Assembly: GCA_958496175.1 (NCBI GenBank)
Contig: OY292275.1
Span: 54,141,701 to 54,205,700, forward strand
DNA: 64,000 nt
DNA from: Sisyra terminalis
Lineage: Eukaryota; Arthropoda; Insecta; Neuroptera; Sisyridae
Direction of reading: 5' to 3'
Shown: piece by piece, positions 21,601 to 29,943 of the stretch
Layout: every line of letters begins with the position of its first letter
Position numbering within the stretch: position 1 is the stretch's first letter
Position numbers and translations under genes: made by a program
The notes under the pieces: model-generated
What the model saw: the letters and a program-made list of their open reading frames with translations, nothing else
Databases searched by the model: none
Told to the model about the DNA's origin: nothing

Positions 21601-24370
21601 AATTATAATAACATTGTTTTACTATGTATGACCATTTCTTATAGGTACTCAAATACAGTATGATATAATAATAATTTTAATATCTAAATCTATAAATAAT
21701 TCTAATATCATTAATGATATTAGACTGGTTTCTTTCGGGATTTCTCTTCTAGTGCGTAAAGTTAGCAAATATCTATAATACCTATAATTCGCATTAGTAG
21801 AATGATGTTTTATTCATTACCTTCAATAACGTATCAAATATTTCTGCTTTAAAATTACTGTGAATTGTAATAGCGATAGGTAATAATTTTAATTTTTAAG
21901 TTTGATTACAATTTCAAGATCATCAAAGTTTGGGCTTTTGGAAGTAATAAAGCATCAAATTTGATTATAGCTTATAGGGACATATCTGTGATAGGATTTC
22001 GTTCCTTTGGTAAAAACATTTAAATATTTCATTAAGTTTGCTCTCTATTTGCTGAATTTTAGCTGAAGAAACATTTATATTCTTAACTCCAGTAATATTC
22101 TCTCGACAATATTGTACATATCGTTTGGGGTAAGGGTCTGTAATGCATAAGGTCTTGAATGGAAACTCGTGTTATTTCACCTCTGTCAAGTTAGCACCCG
22201 ACTTTTACAAATTAAAATTTTAAATATATTTTTAGATTGCCTTTTGTTTGTACTTGATTGTACCGAAAAAATTTTCGTTTGTACCTCAACCGAAAAAAAG
22301 TAATTAAATTTTTAAAAATCGATAGCCCCCATTGTTAGATTATTAAAAAAATTTAACGACCATAGATAGGCCTTGACACGTAGAGGATTATACCGAAAAA
22401 AATTTGTATCTAACTTTAACCCAAAAAAAGTTATGAGCGATTTTGTGATTGCACTTATTCCATTGAAAATAGAGTTTTCCGGATACTACGGATTTTCCTT
22501 GAGAGATTTTCCAAATCCAAGAGCGGTACAATCTAGCTGCTGTGCCGATGAGGATTATACCGAAAAAAGTATCTTTCTAACTCTATTCCAACGGTAGTTA
22601 TAAAGGATTTTGTATGAGTAATTAGACTCTAATTACTCTATTGTTGAAACAACAAAAACGGCCATAACTTTGAATCTATTGAGATACAAACGAATTTTTT
22701 TGCGGATTATTCCGGGTACTGGTTACTAGTTGTTGAAACCAGTTGAATTTTCTGAAGTTGAAAATCTCTCAAGGAAAATGCGTAGTAGCCGGAAAACTCT
22801 ATTTTCTTTCCGGTTGTGGTACAAACGAAAATTCAACTAGTTTTAACAACTAGAGATCAACACCTGGGATAATCCGCAAAAAAATTTGTTTTTATCTCAA
22901 TAGATTCAAAGTTATGGCCGTTTTTGCTGTTTCAACAATAGACTAATTAGAGTCTAATTACTCATACAAAATCCTTTATAACTACCGTTGGAATAGAGTT
23001 AGAAGGATACTTTTTTCGGTACAATCCTCAGCGGCACAGCAGCTAGATTGTACCGCTCTTGGATTTGGAAAATCTCTCAAGGAAAATCCGTAGTATCCGG
23101 AAAACTCTATTTTCAATGGAATAAGTGCAATCACAAAATCGCTCATAACTTTTTTTGGGTTAAAGTTAGATACAAATTTTTTTCGGTATAATCCTCTACG
23201 TGTCAAGGCCTATCTATGGTCGTTAAATTTTTTTAATAATCTAACAATGGGGGCTATCGATTTTTAAAAATTTAGTTACTTTTTTTCGGTTGAGGTACAA
23301 ACGAAAATTTTTTCGGTACAATCAAGTACAAACAAAAGACAATCTAAAAATATATTGAAAATTTTTATTTATAAAAGTCGGGTGCTAACTTGACAGAGGT
23401 TGTTATTTCTTGTTTCTAGTATCATAAATATATTCATAAGTTAAAAATTTGAACTAATACCTTACTAACTAATATCTACTTTAGTCGAAATATATGTTTA
23501 GTTATTCAATGTAATGATTTAAACCTATATTAATTATTTTATTATATTAATTATTTTAATTATAAATTTTTTTATCCATCGCTTGCTAACTTGGCACTAC
23601 AAAAGGGTCCAAGAAAGAAATTTATAATTGGCCCAGGTCTGGGCCAAGAATGATTTGACTCCGAAATGATATCCATGAGACTGGCCTGGAAAATAATCTG
23701 AATTTAAATTAAGATTTATAATTAAAAAAAATTTAGAAAAAAAAACATCGATTTTCACAACTCAAACCCAATAGAATTTACAAACTATTTTAATTATGGT
23801 GACTTTTGTGTGTTGAAAGATTCTACATGGAGTGTCGAAGGATTGCATTTTTCCTGAAATTCACTACTCTATTAATCTAAAGATAGTTAAATAGTGGTGT
23901 TATCTTAGAGCTAAAACTTAGGCTCAAGTGTACTTTAGCACACTCACAATCTGGCAACGTTGCATTATCGACTTTGTTTTTAATTTAATTCACGATATTT
24001 TTGTTAATTCAATTCTAATATGGTATAGTTCTCTCTGTTGTGGCTAAATTTTCATTATGGACCGATTTAATCGCGAATTAAATTAAAAACAAAGTCGAAA
24101 AATGCAACATTGCCAGATTGTGGGTGTGCTAAAGTACACATGAGCCAAAACTTATACTTCAGATTGTTATAATGGTGTTCAACGAAAAAAACATAATATC
24201 ATTAGTAAGGCCTTATTCCTTCTTATTAATTCCTCCTTTTTTATTAATATTGGGCGATTTTAAATGGGTTGACCCTAATCTAAGTAAAACCTTATTCTTG
24301 TTAATCGATTTTTTTTCTTTTGCAGATCTTTGGAATAGTAACAGGCTTCTGTTTAGCTTGTTCAAAATAA
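12607..24370 (+). CDS. Tetraspanin family protein, 5 exons over 11.8 kb
   Basis: Complete tetraspanin of 231 residues. Exons: 12607-12678, 19992-20180, 20242-20418, 20487-20699 and 24326-24370; every junction is GT-AG and phase 0. Exon 1 (MSCLFNCAAS and on) has juxtamembrane cysteines and starts TM1; exon 2 completes TM1 (LCGIILLVVGIVF) and holds TM2 with the typical FFGCCGAIKQ; exon 3 holds TM3 and the first half of the large loop ending IQLQ; exon 4 starts FHCCGV and has CCG, SCCG, IC and GC, then TM4; exon 5 is only 14 codons (IFGIVTGFCLACSK). Introns 2 and 3 are short (61 and 68 bases), whereas intron 1 (7.3 kb) and intron 4 (3.6 kb) are filled with transposons. AATAAA at 24449-24454 is the likely poly(A) signal. 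It resembles members of insect tetraspanin clusters such as the Drosophila 42E group, but orthology is not claimed. Confidence 0.9.
12679..13380. other. Start of intron 1, nothing recognised
   Basis: Intronic AT-rich sequence with two short overlapping frames of 60 and 63 codons on opposite strands, both low-complexity and lysine/phenylalanine-rich. No repeat with defined ends was found before the ribozyme-like motif at 13392. Confidence 0.5.
13392..13425 (-). ncRNA. Hammerhead-like motif with perfect stem II
   Basis: On the minus strand, CTGATGAA is followed by GTTACG-ATA-CGTAAC, a perfect 6-bp stem with a 3-base loop, then GAAAC. This is the arrangement of the hammerhead core apart from one extra A between CTGATGA and stem II. 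Stem III and stem I partners are not convincing in the flanks, so it may be a decayed copy or a repeat that only looks like the ribozyme. Confidence 0.35.
13605..14955. mobile_element. Mariner-type TIR element interrupted by an IS630-like element
   Basis: Inverted ends of about 60 bases lie at 13608-13672 and 14885-14950. On the same strand they read ATTTCCCACACATAAATTTA and, in reverse complement, ATTCCTCACACGAAAGTTGC, continuing alike through CTCAxATAGAA and TTCCTC. A related end, ATGAGCAACTTTAGTAGGAAG, sits at about 18345-18365 beside the mariner relic. Between the ends lies a separate IS630-like element (13771-14643), so this is a nested insertion. Confidence 0.6.
13771..14643 (-). mobile_element. 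IS630/Tc1-mariner superfamily element, decayed
   Basis: TIRs CAAGTTGTTTCAATAAGAGC and, inverted, GCTCTTATTGAAACACCCTT are flanked by TA at 13769-13770 and 14644-14645. The minus strand encodes a broken transposase. Its C-terminal part reads LTPLDFWLWDYLKLQVYANK and on through PATIEVVKAEIKRCINEIP to 13870, typical of insect IS630-type transposases. Further upstream, pieces recalling the conserved NRQNC..WG..NP segment are shifted in frame. At 873 bp it is shorter than a full element, so the N-terminal part is missing. No active protein is expected. Confidence 0.75.
15440..15605 (+). pseudogene. Mariner transposase N-terminal relic (plus strand)
   Basis: One forward frame gives KAYVEHALRKSQCFYGFKVI followed by ENND and, further on, KWPKYQNRQYL. 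This is the pattern of the mariner helix-turn-helix region (ALSRSQCFKWFKRF-like). The same segment, in opposite orientation, is part of the relic at 17550-18175, and both end with AATATCAAAATAGGCAAT. There is no intact frame. The reverse-strand open frame across it is a shadow. Confidence 0.55.
15620..16174. other. Intron 1 segment, nothing recognised
   Basis: AT-rich intronic DNA without a clear repeat boundary or coding signal. It may include eroded mariner sequence continuing from the relic at 15440-15605. Confidence 0.4.
16175..16335. repeat. Small palindromic repeat, about 160 bp
   Basis: ATGTAATATTTTACATT near 16177 faces AATGTAAAATATTATT near 16309, and ATGATAAGTAC near 16246 faces GTGCTTATCAT near 16286. 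The nested inverted segments suggest a small MITE. No target duplication was identified. Confidence 0.4.
16340..17545. other. Intron 1 segment, mostly featureless
   Basis: Long AT-rich stretch. The only local structure noted is a short inverted pair, CAGGGGAT at about 16986 and ATCCCCTG at about 17029. No coding frames or repeat families were recognised. Confidence 0.4.
17550..18370 (-). mobile_element. Mariner element relic with internal deletion
   Basis: Read on the minus strand, the order is: a helix-turn-helix region (SLSKLMLNGHAFRKSQCFKE, then EFENGDNDVRNEKR), a second N-terminal part (ELLDENGSQKQLQLAI-like, shifted), then a jump to the C-terminal part (PSDLSPSDYYLFDSMEYTFA and LVNRGNYFEHRKHF). 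The SPSDYYLF segment corresponds to the mariner SPDLAPSDYHLF motif. Most of the catalytic core is missing and stops and frameshifts are frequent. A TIR-like end lies at about 18345-18365. Confidence 0.7.
18480..19732. mobile_element. Large palindromic (foldback) element, about 1.25 kb
   Basis: Arms 18480-18960 and 18990-19732 are inverted copies. Shared blocks include CCTTAATATTAATATTAAG, TCTGCACATATATTTATAG, TATCTTCTTTATTTTGGAAT and GGTCTCTTAACGTTTTT near the centre. The right arm is interrupted by a MITE (19442-19666). The ends read TAAACTAGGTC and GGCCCAGTCTA. A one-arm relative covers 1-355 and a diverged relative 28455-29185. No transposase is present. Confidence 0.75.
19442..19666. mobile_element. 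GGCTCA MITE, copy A, nested
   Basis: 225-bp palindromic MITE beginning GGCTCATGTGTACTTTAGCA and ending with its inverse, CTTGAGCC. The exact 8-bp duplication ATATTTTC lies at 19434-19441 and 19667-19674. The related repeat at 1-355 keeps a single ATATTTTC at this point (about 290-305), which supports the insertion. Eight-bp duplications fit hAT, P or Merlin groups; the ends alone do not decide. Confidence 0.9.
20749..20952. mobile_element. GGCTCA MITE, copy D, in intron 4
   Basis: Starts GGCTAATGG, ends ACATGAGCC, and contains CAACTTTGTTTTTTTATTC and CGCAACATTGCCAGATT as inverted core segments. The flanks AAAAATCC and AAAATTTC share 6 of 8 bases, an eroded duplication. It lies just 49 bases after the donor of exon 4 of the five-exon tetraspanin. 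Confidence 0.7.
20960..21520. other. Intron 4 segment, nothing recognised
   Basis: AT-rich intronic sequence without a clear repeat boundary. No coding signal beyond short chance frames. Confidence 0.4.
22179..23400. mobile_element. Young MULE-like foldback element, 1.22 kb
   Basis: Two arms of about 560 bases (22179-22740 and 22840-23400) are nearly identical inverted copies starting ACCTCTGTCAAGTTAGCACC. The exact 9-bp duplication TGTTATTTC flanks it at 22170-22178 and 23401-23409. Nine-bp duplications with very long inverted ends fit Mutator-like or Foldback elements. Each arm has a 74-codon frame (22373-22597 plus, 23206-22982 minus) that differ at only three residues. The spacer holds a third partial copy of the arm segment CTCTCAAGGAAAATGCGTAG. 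Arm similarity implies recent insertion. It sits in intron 4 of the tetraspanin, so the pre-mRNA would contain a long hairpin. Confidence 0.88.
22373..22597 (+). CDS. 74-codon ORF in left foldback arm
   Basis: Starts MTRRGLYRKKFVSNFNPKKV and ends FLTLFQR. The mirror copy on the other arm (23206-22982, minus) differs at three positions. Because the arms are so alike overall, an unbroken frame in both is not evidence of selection. No domain is recognised. It is probably non-coding or, at best, a vestige of element protein. Confidence 0.15.
   Translation: MTRRGLYRKKFVSNFNPKKVMSDFVIALIPLKIEFSGYYGFSLRDFPNPRAVQSSCCADEDYTEKSIFLTLFQR
23921..24146. mobile_element. GGCTCA MITE, copy B, in intron 4
   Basis: 226-bp copy starting GGCTCAAGTGTACTTTAGCA and ending ACATGAGCC. 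The exact 8-bp duplication AAAACTTA lies at 23913-23920 and 24147-24154. It is about 180 bases upstream of the last exon of the tetraspanin, inverted relative to copies A and C. Confidence 0.92.
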
Positions 24371-24448
24371 ATAAAAAATCTAGAGGTAAAAAAAAGAAGA
24401 TTAAACTATACGTAAGTAAGTTTGGTATGTAAAAAAATTGAACAATTA

Positions 24449-24454
24449 AATAAA
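24449..24454 (+). terminator. Poly(A) signal of the 5-exon tetraspanin
   Basis: AATAAA lies 78 bases after the stop codon at 24370. The next gene's ATG is only 114 bases further on, so cleavage here would leave very little room for a separate promoter. Confidence 0.6.
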
Positions 24455-24567
24455 ATGACATGTAAATCTGTGACAATTTATTGCTAGTTTAAAAATTTTA
24501 TTTTGGAAAAATTATTTATCAATATTTTGTTTTTTATTTTTATTTCTTAATTTTTAATCGTTTAAAA

Positions 24568-27500
24568 ATGTCTCGCATTAGTGAATTTAAACGTCGCGCC
24601 TTAAAACTCAAATACAATGAAAACCAATTCGATACCACATACGATCCATACTTGAGAACAATAATGGCAAAAGATATTGTTCGCAAACCAACCGGTATAA
24701 TATCAAACGATGATCATGAATTCCATTACTGTTTGTGGGAGGAAGAGCATGGTGAAAATCCCAGCCGAATTTTCCAAATCATGAAACATATTTGCTCCAG
24801 TGGTGTGATTTCGCGGTGTGAACAACTAAAATCACGGACAGCCACCGTTGACGAAATCGAAATGCTTGGTTACTATTCCAACATTCGAATCCTCAACGAG
24901 GTGACATCGTCACGTGATTCCAATCTGCAAAGTATGGAAGAGTTTTCCTCGTGTTTTGATACGATTTTTGTGAACCAGGGAACTGTGCAGGCTGCCTTAT
25001 CGGCGGCAGGATCTTGCATTGAATTGGTCGATAAAATTTTAACCGGACAAATAATGAACGGAATGGCCGTGGTGAGACCACCAGGACACAATGCTTCGCC
25101 GAACGGAGGCATGAACAAACTCTGCATCCTCAACAATGCAGCTTTGGCTGCCGAATTCGCTGTTCAAAAACACAATCTGAAACGTATTCTTATCGTCGAC
25201 ATTGACAAAGAACATGGTTTGGGAATCCAGAAGCACTTTTACAACCGCAAAAACGTTCTCTACTTCTCCATTCATCGCTTTCTTGCTAAATCTCCGTTCG
25301 ATATGGAAGAATCCGATTGTGATTCCATAGGAATCGAAGAAGGGCTAGGTTTTAACATTAACGTTCCACTAACAGAAGCGGATATCAACAACGCGGATTA
25401 CCTAAACATTTTCCATTATATTCTACTACCAATTGCATTCGAGTATAAACCACAGTTAGTAATTCTCTGTGCTGGTTTTAATACACTTGAAGGAGCGTAT
25501 GATAGTGATATGTTACTAACTCCTCCAATTTTTTCATATTTGGTCCACAAATTATCAGCATTGGCCCAAAGTCGTTTAGCCGTGATTCTCGAAGGTGGAT
25601 TATGTTTGTTAACAATTTCGGATTGTTCCGTTTTAGTATTAAAAGCTTTACTAGACGATCCTTTACCACCCCTTTCAGTTTTAGGAACACCCCATGAAAG
25701 CGTAACCAGTTCAATATTTTCAGTGATTGCAGCCCAGAAAAAGTTTTGGAAAAGTATTAGCGATTATCGTGTGAAACCGATTGCTCCGTTTATAAAACGG
25801 GTCGAAAAAAACAATATGCTGCAACCGGGATCTTTTGCTACCCGCAACTATTTTGCTTCGGAAGGGCTGAATAAACGAAGGCATCTCGAACCGCAAAACT
25901 ATCATTTTTATTATGCTTTGACGACGCCACTGAAGCAAAAATTGGCGATTGTCTACGACTATCGAATGCTTTCGCATTTTGATAAAGACAATCCAAATGC
26001 TTTGGAACGTCCAGAACGGATAATTGCCATCGATGATATTATCACAACGTATGGGATTCGGCAGCGGGCAGAAGTGATCGAAGGGATTTTCTTGAGTGAA
26101 AAGGATATTTTGAAGTTACATGGAGAATATTATTTGAATGAAATAAAAAGAATGTGCGAAGAACCATTTCCTCATGATTACATGTCCGTATACTTCAACG
26201 ACTGTACTTATGATTGTGCTCGACTTTCGGCCGGTTCGGCAATTACGGCATTGCAAAAAGTGGCCGAACACATGTCTCAGTTCGCTTTTGCCGTCGTGCG
26301 TCCTCCAGGACACCATGCCGAAATTGATGCGGCCTGCGGTTTTTGTATTTTCAACAATATCGCCTTGACAGCCAAATACGCCCTGGAAACATACGTATAC
26401 GAAAGAATTCTGATCGTTGATTTCGATATTCACCATTGTAACGGAACGACAAATATTTTCGAGGATGACAATCGAGTTTTGGTTATTTCGTTGCATCGTT
26501 ACGACGAGGGGAATTTTTTTCCTCGATCAGGTGATCCACACAATATTGGATTTTGTGAAGGAAAACATTATAATGTTCATGTCGCTTGGAACCACAAAGG
26601 GGTTACAGACGCTGAATATTTCGCTGCTTTTCAACGAATAGTTTTACCCATTGCGTATCAGTTTAATCCACAAATAATTTTAGTCTCTGCCGGATTTGAT
26701 GCAGCAATTTATGATCCAATCGGCCAGTGTTGTCTCAATCCGGAAATGTTTGGACATTTATGTCACATGCTTAAAGGTGTTTGTTCAAAAATGGTTCTGG
26801 TACTCGAAGGTGGATATTGTATTACATCTTTATCTCATTCTGTAATTATGTCGATAAAAGCTCTCCTGGGCGATCCTCCCTTATATGTTCCCGACAGTAA
26901 AACGATCAGCGAAGTAGCTTTGGCCAGTATTCAAGAAACTATTGATATCCACAAAAATTTTTGGTTTTTTCTTCCATCACCATCACCGGAAACTTCATTT
27001 ACATCTCTTCATTCAACTATACAAACCATTAACTCCTTAACCAATGATGAAATTGCTATGGTTAAATCGTTTGTGGCTCAAAAATTAGGAAAATCCATGA
27101 CGGTTTCATCGTTGAGTTCTACGGATAGCAAAAAAACGTTCTATGTCGGATATGGAGACGAAATACATTCTTCCGGAAAACCCAAAGATATCCGATTGCC
27201 AAAAAGTATTTTACTATGGTTAAAGTCTTTCGATCATTTTTCTAGTAAAAGTTCTGACGATTTATCAGTTTCGGAATCGGAATCATTCAATGCCATTCCC
27301 CTTGTTACTAACAACAACTTTGTGGGGTACCAGATGGAACCAAGAGAAAACTTATACCGGGAATTTTTATCATCTTCCCAAACACCAACAACCCCGATTC
27401 AGTCGAACAAAACGGATCTATCCGATTACTTTAAAAATGTTTCAGATGATAAAACTGTTAATAAACCAAACATCCAAACTTCCAACGAACTTAATCCAAC

Positions 27501-27963
27501 TGATTCAACGTCGGACGAACAAACTTCTCAACTTTCTCCCAATGAAGAATTGACTCTGAACTCTTCGTCTTGCAGTTTACATGATAAAGAAGAAATAATA
27601 GCGATGTGCCATCCGGAGGATGAAGAAGTTTTGGACGAGGAAGAAGATCCCATTGAAGAGGAAATTGTGGCCAAGGAGAGTTTTGAACGAGTGAAATATG
27701 CCAGACGGGGTAAGCAAATGGGATTTAAGATCCTTACCACCCTTTCTGATATTGCTGAACAAAGTGAGTTCAGCTCGGACAATCAAAGTAGTGGATCGAA
27801 ACCGAAAATTTCTTGTGAGGAACAGTTTACCAGTGATGAGATCGATGAGGAACAGGTAAAATTGAAAATGCTGGAAAAATCATTGGAACACATCGAAGAT
27901 ACAGTGGTGAAATCGTCTGATAATGATTTATCTGTACGGAGTTGTGGACGTTTTTATATTTAA
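24568..27963 (+). CDS. HDAC6-like: HDAC6-like tandem deacetylase, intronless, first domain degenerate
   Basis: Class IIb histone-deacetylase-family protein of 1131 residues; HDAC6 removes acetyl groups from tubulin and other cytoplasmic proteins using a zinc-bound active site. Domain 1 spans about 44-372 and domain 2 about 461-772, both aligning to the family by PPGH, the DxDxHHxNG-type loop, AGF and LEGGx. Domain 2 keeps H582, H583, D620, H622, D711 and Y750, so it should be active. Domain 1 has N175 for the second His, E215 for a zinc-ligand His, N305 for the zinc-ligand Asp and L345 for the catalytic Tyr, so it should be dead. The tail (about 790-1131) is Ser/Thr-rich and acidic (EEEDPIEEEI), without the C-terminal ubiquitin-binding zinc finger of typical HDAC6. 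The whole gene is one open frame, unlike its multi-exon neighbours, so a retrocopy origin is plausible. The start fits: family similarity begins soon after it and no upstream frame exists. AATAAA at 27989-27994. Confidence 0.93.
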   Translation: MSRISEFKRRALKLKYNENQFDTTYDPYLRTIMAKDIVRKPTGIISNDDHEFHYCLWEEEHGENPSRIFQIMKHICSSGVISRCEQLKSRTATVDEIEMLGYYSNIRILNEVTSSRDSNLQSMEEFSSCFDTIFVNQGTVQAALSAAGSCIELVDKILTGQIMNGMAVVRPPGHNASPNGGMNKLCILNNAALAAEFAVQKHNLKRILIVDIDKEHGLGIQKHFYNRKNVLYFSIHRFLAKSPFDMEESDCDSIGIEEGLGFNINVPLTEADINNADYLNIFHYILLPIAFEYKPQLVILCAGFNTLEGAYDSDMLLTPPIFSYLVHKLSALAQSRLAVILEGGLCLLTISDCSVLVLKALLDDPLPPLSVLGTPHESVTSSIFSVIAAQKKFWKSISDYRVKPIAPFIKRVEKNNMLQPGSFATRNYFASEGLNKRRHLEPQNYHFYYALTTPLKQKLAIVYDYRMLSHFDKDNPNALERPERIIAIDDIITTYGIRQRAEVIEGIFLSEKDILKLHGEYYLNEIKRMCEEPFPHDYMSVYFNDCTYDCARLSAGSAITALQKVAEHMSQFAFAVVRPPGHHAEIDAACGFCIFNNIALTAKYALETYVYERILIVDFDIHHCNGTTNIFEDDNRVLVISLHRYDEGNFFPRSGDPHNIGFCEGKHYNVHVAWNHKGVTDAEYFAAFQRIVLPIAYQFNPQIILVSAGFDAAIYDPIGQCCLNPEMFGHLCHMLKGVCSKMVLVLEGGYCITSLSHSVIMSIKALLGDPPLYVPDSKTISEVALASIQETIDIHKNFWFFLPSPSPETSFTSLHSTIQTINSLTNDEIAMVKSFVAQKLGKSMTVSSLSSTDSKKTFYVGYGDEIHSSGKPKDIRLPKSILLWLKSFDHFSSKSSDDLSVSESESFNAIPLVTNNNFVGYQMEPRENLYREFLSSSQTPTTPIQSNKTDLSDYFKNVSDDKTVNKPNIQTSNELNPTDSTSDEQTSQLSPNEELTLNSSSCSLHDKEEIIAMCHPEDEEVLDEEEDPIEEEIVAKESFERVKYARRGKQMGFKILTTLSDIAEQSEFSSDNQSSGSKPKISCEEQFTSDEIDEEQVKLKMLEKSLEHIEDTVVKSSDNDLSVRSCGRFYI

Positions 27964-27988
27964 TTGTTGATTTAGCTTTTGAAAAGTA

Positions 27989-27994
27989 AATAAA
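27989..27994 (+). terminator. Poly(A) signal of the HDAC6-like gene
   Basis: AATAAA 26 bases after the TAA stop, followed by an A-rich then T-rich stretch. The spacing is short but acceptable for an insect gene. Confidence 0.6.
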
Positions 27995-28104
27995 AAAACC
28001 TTATCTTATTTATGTATTATTTAAAATCAGAGCACTTTAAAGGTAATTGAATTCTTAATATCAAAAAATTTAAGTATTCATCCTCAAGCACATTTCACAG
28101 TAAT

Positions 28105-28215
28105 ACAACTTTAGCTGTTTCAGACAGGATAGATTTCGGGTTTAAATCTCGTGACGAAAAATGTTTCAATATTTCTCGGTATACGGATTTGTATAAACCC
28201 TAGAGTTGTTTATGA
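28105..28215 (+). mobile_element. tRNA-type SINE copy
   Basis: CAGACAGGATAGATTTCGGG and a decayed B box (GGGTTTAAATCTC) precede TTTCAATATTTCTCGGTATA and CCCTAGAGTTG, the same body as the SINE at 7080. It lies just downstream of the HDAC6-like gene. Confidence 0.55.
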
Positions 28216-28454
28216 CAACAAATCTAAGGAATGCATTTATAAAAATGGTATATCTTGCATCCTAAGCATTTGAAACGAAAGAATTAAAGGCAAGTATCTC
28301 AAGTAATTGAGGTACAACACTCTTTCGAAAAAAATAAAAACCAAATTTGTTACTCTTACATCTTTATCTTCCACCACAGATGCAGCTGAACAACATCGCT
28401 ATAGACTATACAGCATATACTGAACAGTAGAGTAATTCAAAAAATAATGATTTT

Positions 28455-29185
28455 TTTTCTTAATTGTATCGAAAATATTGTTGGGAATGACAAAAAAAAA
28501 ATCCAGTGAAAGTTTAAGCTCTTAATATTAATATTAAGAGGTGCCGCATCGCAAATTTCGATTTTCAATTTAAATAACATAGGAACAATATTCTCTTGCA
28601 CTTTGGAATTTTATAGCTCACGTTGGTGACAATATTTCGGAATGACCAAGATATACTCTTGTAGAAAATTGAACGATCTACAAAAAACTGTCTGTTACAA
28701 GTTCCTGAAATATTTATTCTTTCAAAAGTTATTCGAGGTCAAAGTTGAACTAATGAGAAATTTTAATATTTTTTCAATTTTTTGACGCAACCATCAATTT
28801 TTCGAGAAAATTGTACAGGCCATTTTTTGTAAAGCACTTTTGTTCCTATAACTTATCTCTATAAAAGTTTTTGATATTTTTCACAGGTCCAAAGTTATTT
28901 AATTAAAATAAAAAAAATAATTTTTATGTTAAAAATACAATAATAATTCAGGGAATTTTCAGTTTAATGCAATTAACTTAGGACCTGTGAAAAATATCAA
29001 AAACTTTTATAGAGATAAAAAAGTGTTCTACATTAAAATTTCTTTTTAGTTCAACTTTGAACTCGAATAACTTTCGAAGGAATAAATATATCAAATGCTT
29101 GCAAGAGACCTTTTTTGTAGATGATTCAATTTTCTACAAGAATATATCTTATTCATTCCGAAATATTGTCACCAAAGTAAAAAAA
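28455..29185. mobile_element. Palindromic element related to the 18.5 kb family
   Basis: Outer segment 28465-28560 shares CCTTAATATTAATATTAAG-type sequence and CGAAAATATTGT with the element at 18480. Inverted arms 28610-28770 and 29040-29185 share TTCGGAATGA, CTTGTAGAAAATTGAA, and TTATTCGAGGTCAAAGTTGA. An inner inverted pair is TTTTTGATATTTTTCACAGG (28868) and its complement (28985). There is no transposase. Confidence 0.65.
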
Positions 29186-29189
29186 TAGC

Positions 29190-29943
29190 TATATATTTAT
29201 CGACTTCTTGACTTGACAATATATTAACAAATATCAAAGCTAAAATGGACATTTATTTACCAAGAAAATGCAATTTGAATTGCCCAACTTTAAAATGACT
29301 AAATATCTCTAAAATCTCTAGTGATTTATGATTGAAAATTTAATATTTAAAAAAAAGTAAATTTCCTCCTATAATTAGGTTTTGATAGTAAGTTAATATT
29401 TGACTAAGTTTTTGATATCTCTCTTAATAAGAGAATAAATTCTCCAATATTTTCAAATGAAAAATTCCTAAATATTTAGTAACATTCGACACTTTCCCAG
29501 ATAAGAAAATATAGCTCACAAATAAATTATTTATTTGGCTCCTGATTTTTTCTAAAATGCCAATAATTTTCGGAATTATCAACAATAATGTAACACAATG
29601 TAAATTTTTCGTATATTTTATCAGTAATTTTCTCGTTAACTATGCCATATACAGAAAATTATTATGGATCCTTTTTTATAGGAAATTTCCTCAGCTTTCA
29701 TTTCCATAATAACTATTTCATTGATTTCTTACTGGGTTCAAAAGTTTAATGATAATAAAATCTTGAAAAAATGATTTTTTGGTATAGTCAAATAAGGGTG
29801 GAGAAATGGGGGCACGTATCAGATTTTTTGGTCGAAATCATAATTGGGACCTTATATAACAATAAAATAATTAGCTCTTCGTATCTTTTGGAGACTTTAC
29901 TAATAAATTTCCCTTCATCGACTATACTATCAAGATTCAAGGG
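29190..29943. other. Intergenic, nothing recognised
   Basis: AT-rich sequence without coding signal or clear repeats. Confidence 0.4.

Larger units (their letters stand above)
21526..23655. mobile_element. Decayed hAT-like element carrying a nested foldback (tentative)
   Basis: A GC-rich end (CAGGGCTG, then ACTGGGGCCCTTGGGC and GCGCCCTTTTGG, 21526-21585) faces an inverted GC-rich end (CAAAAGGGTCC ... GGCCCAGGTCTGGGCC, 23600-23652). On the minus strand between about 22130 and 21950 a broken frame reads ENITGVKNINVSSAKIQQIE, which could be transposase remnant. The 22179-23400 foldback lies inside. Ends and superfamily are uncertain. Confidence 0.3.
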
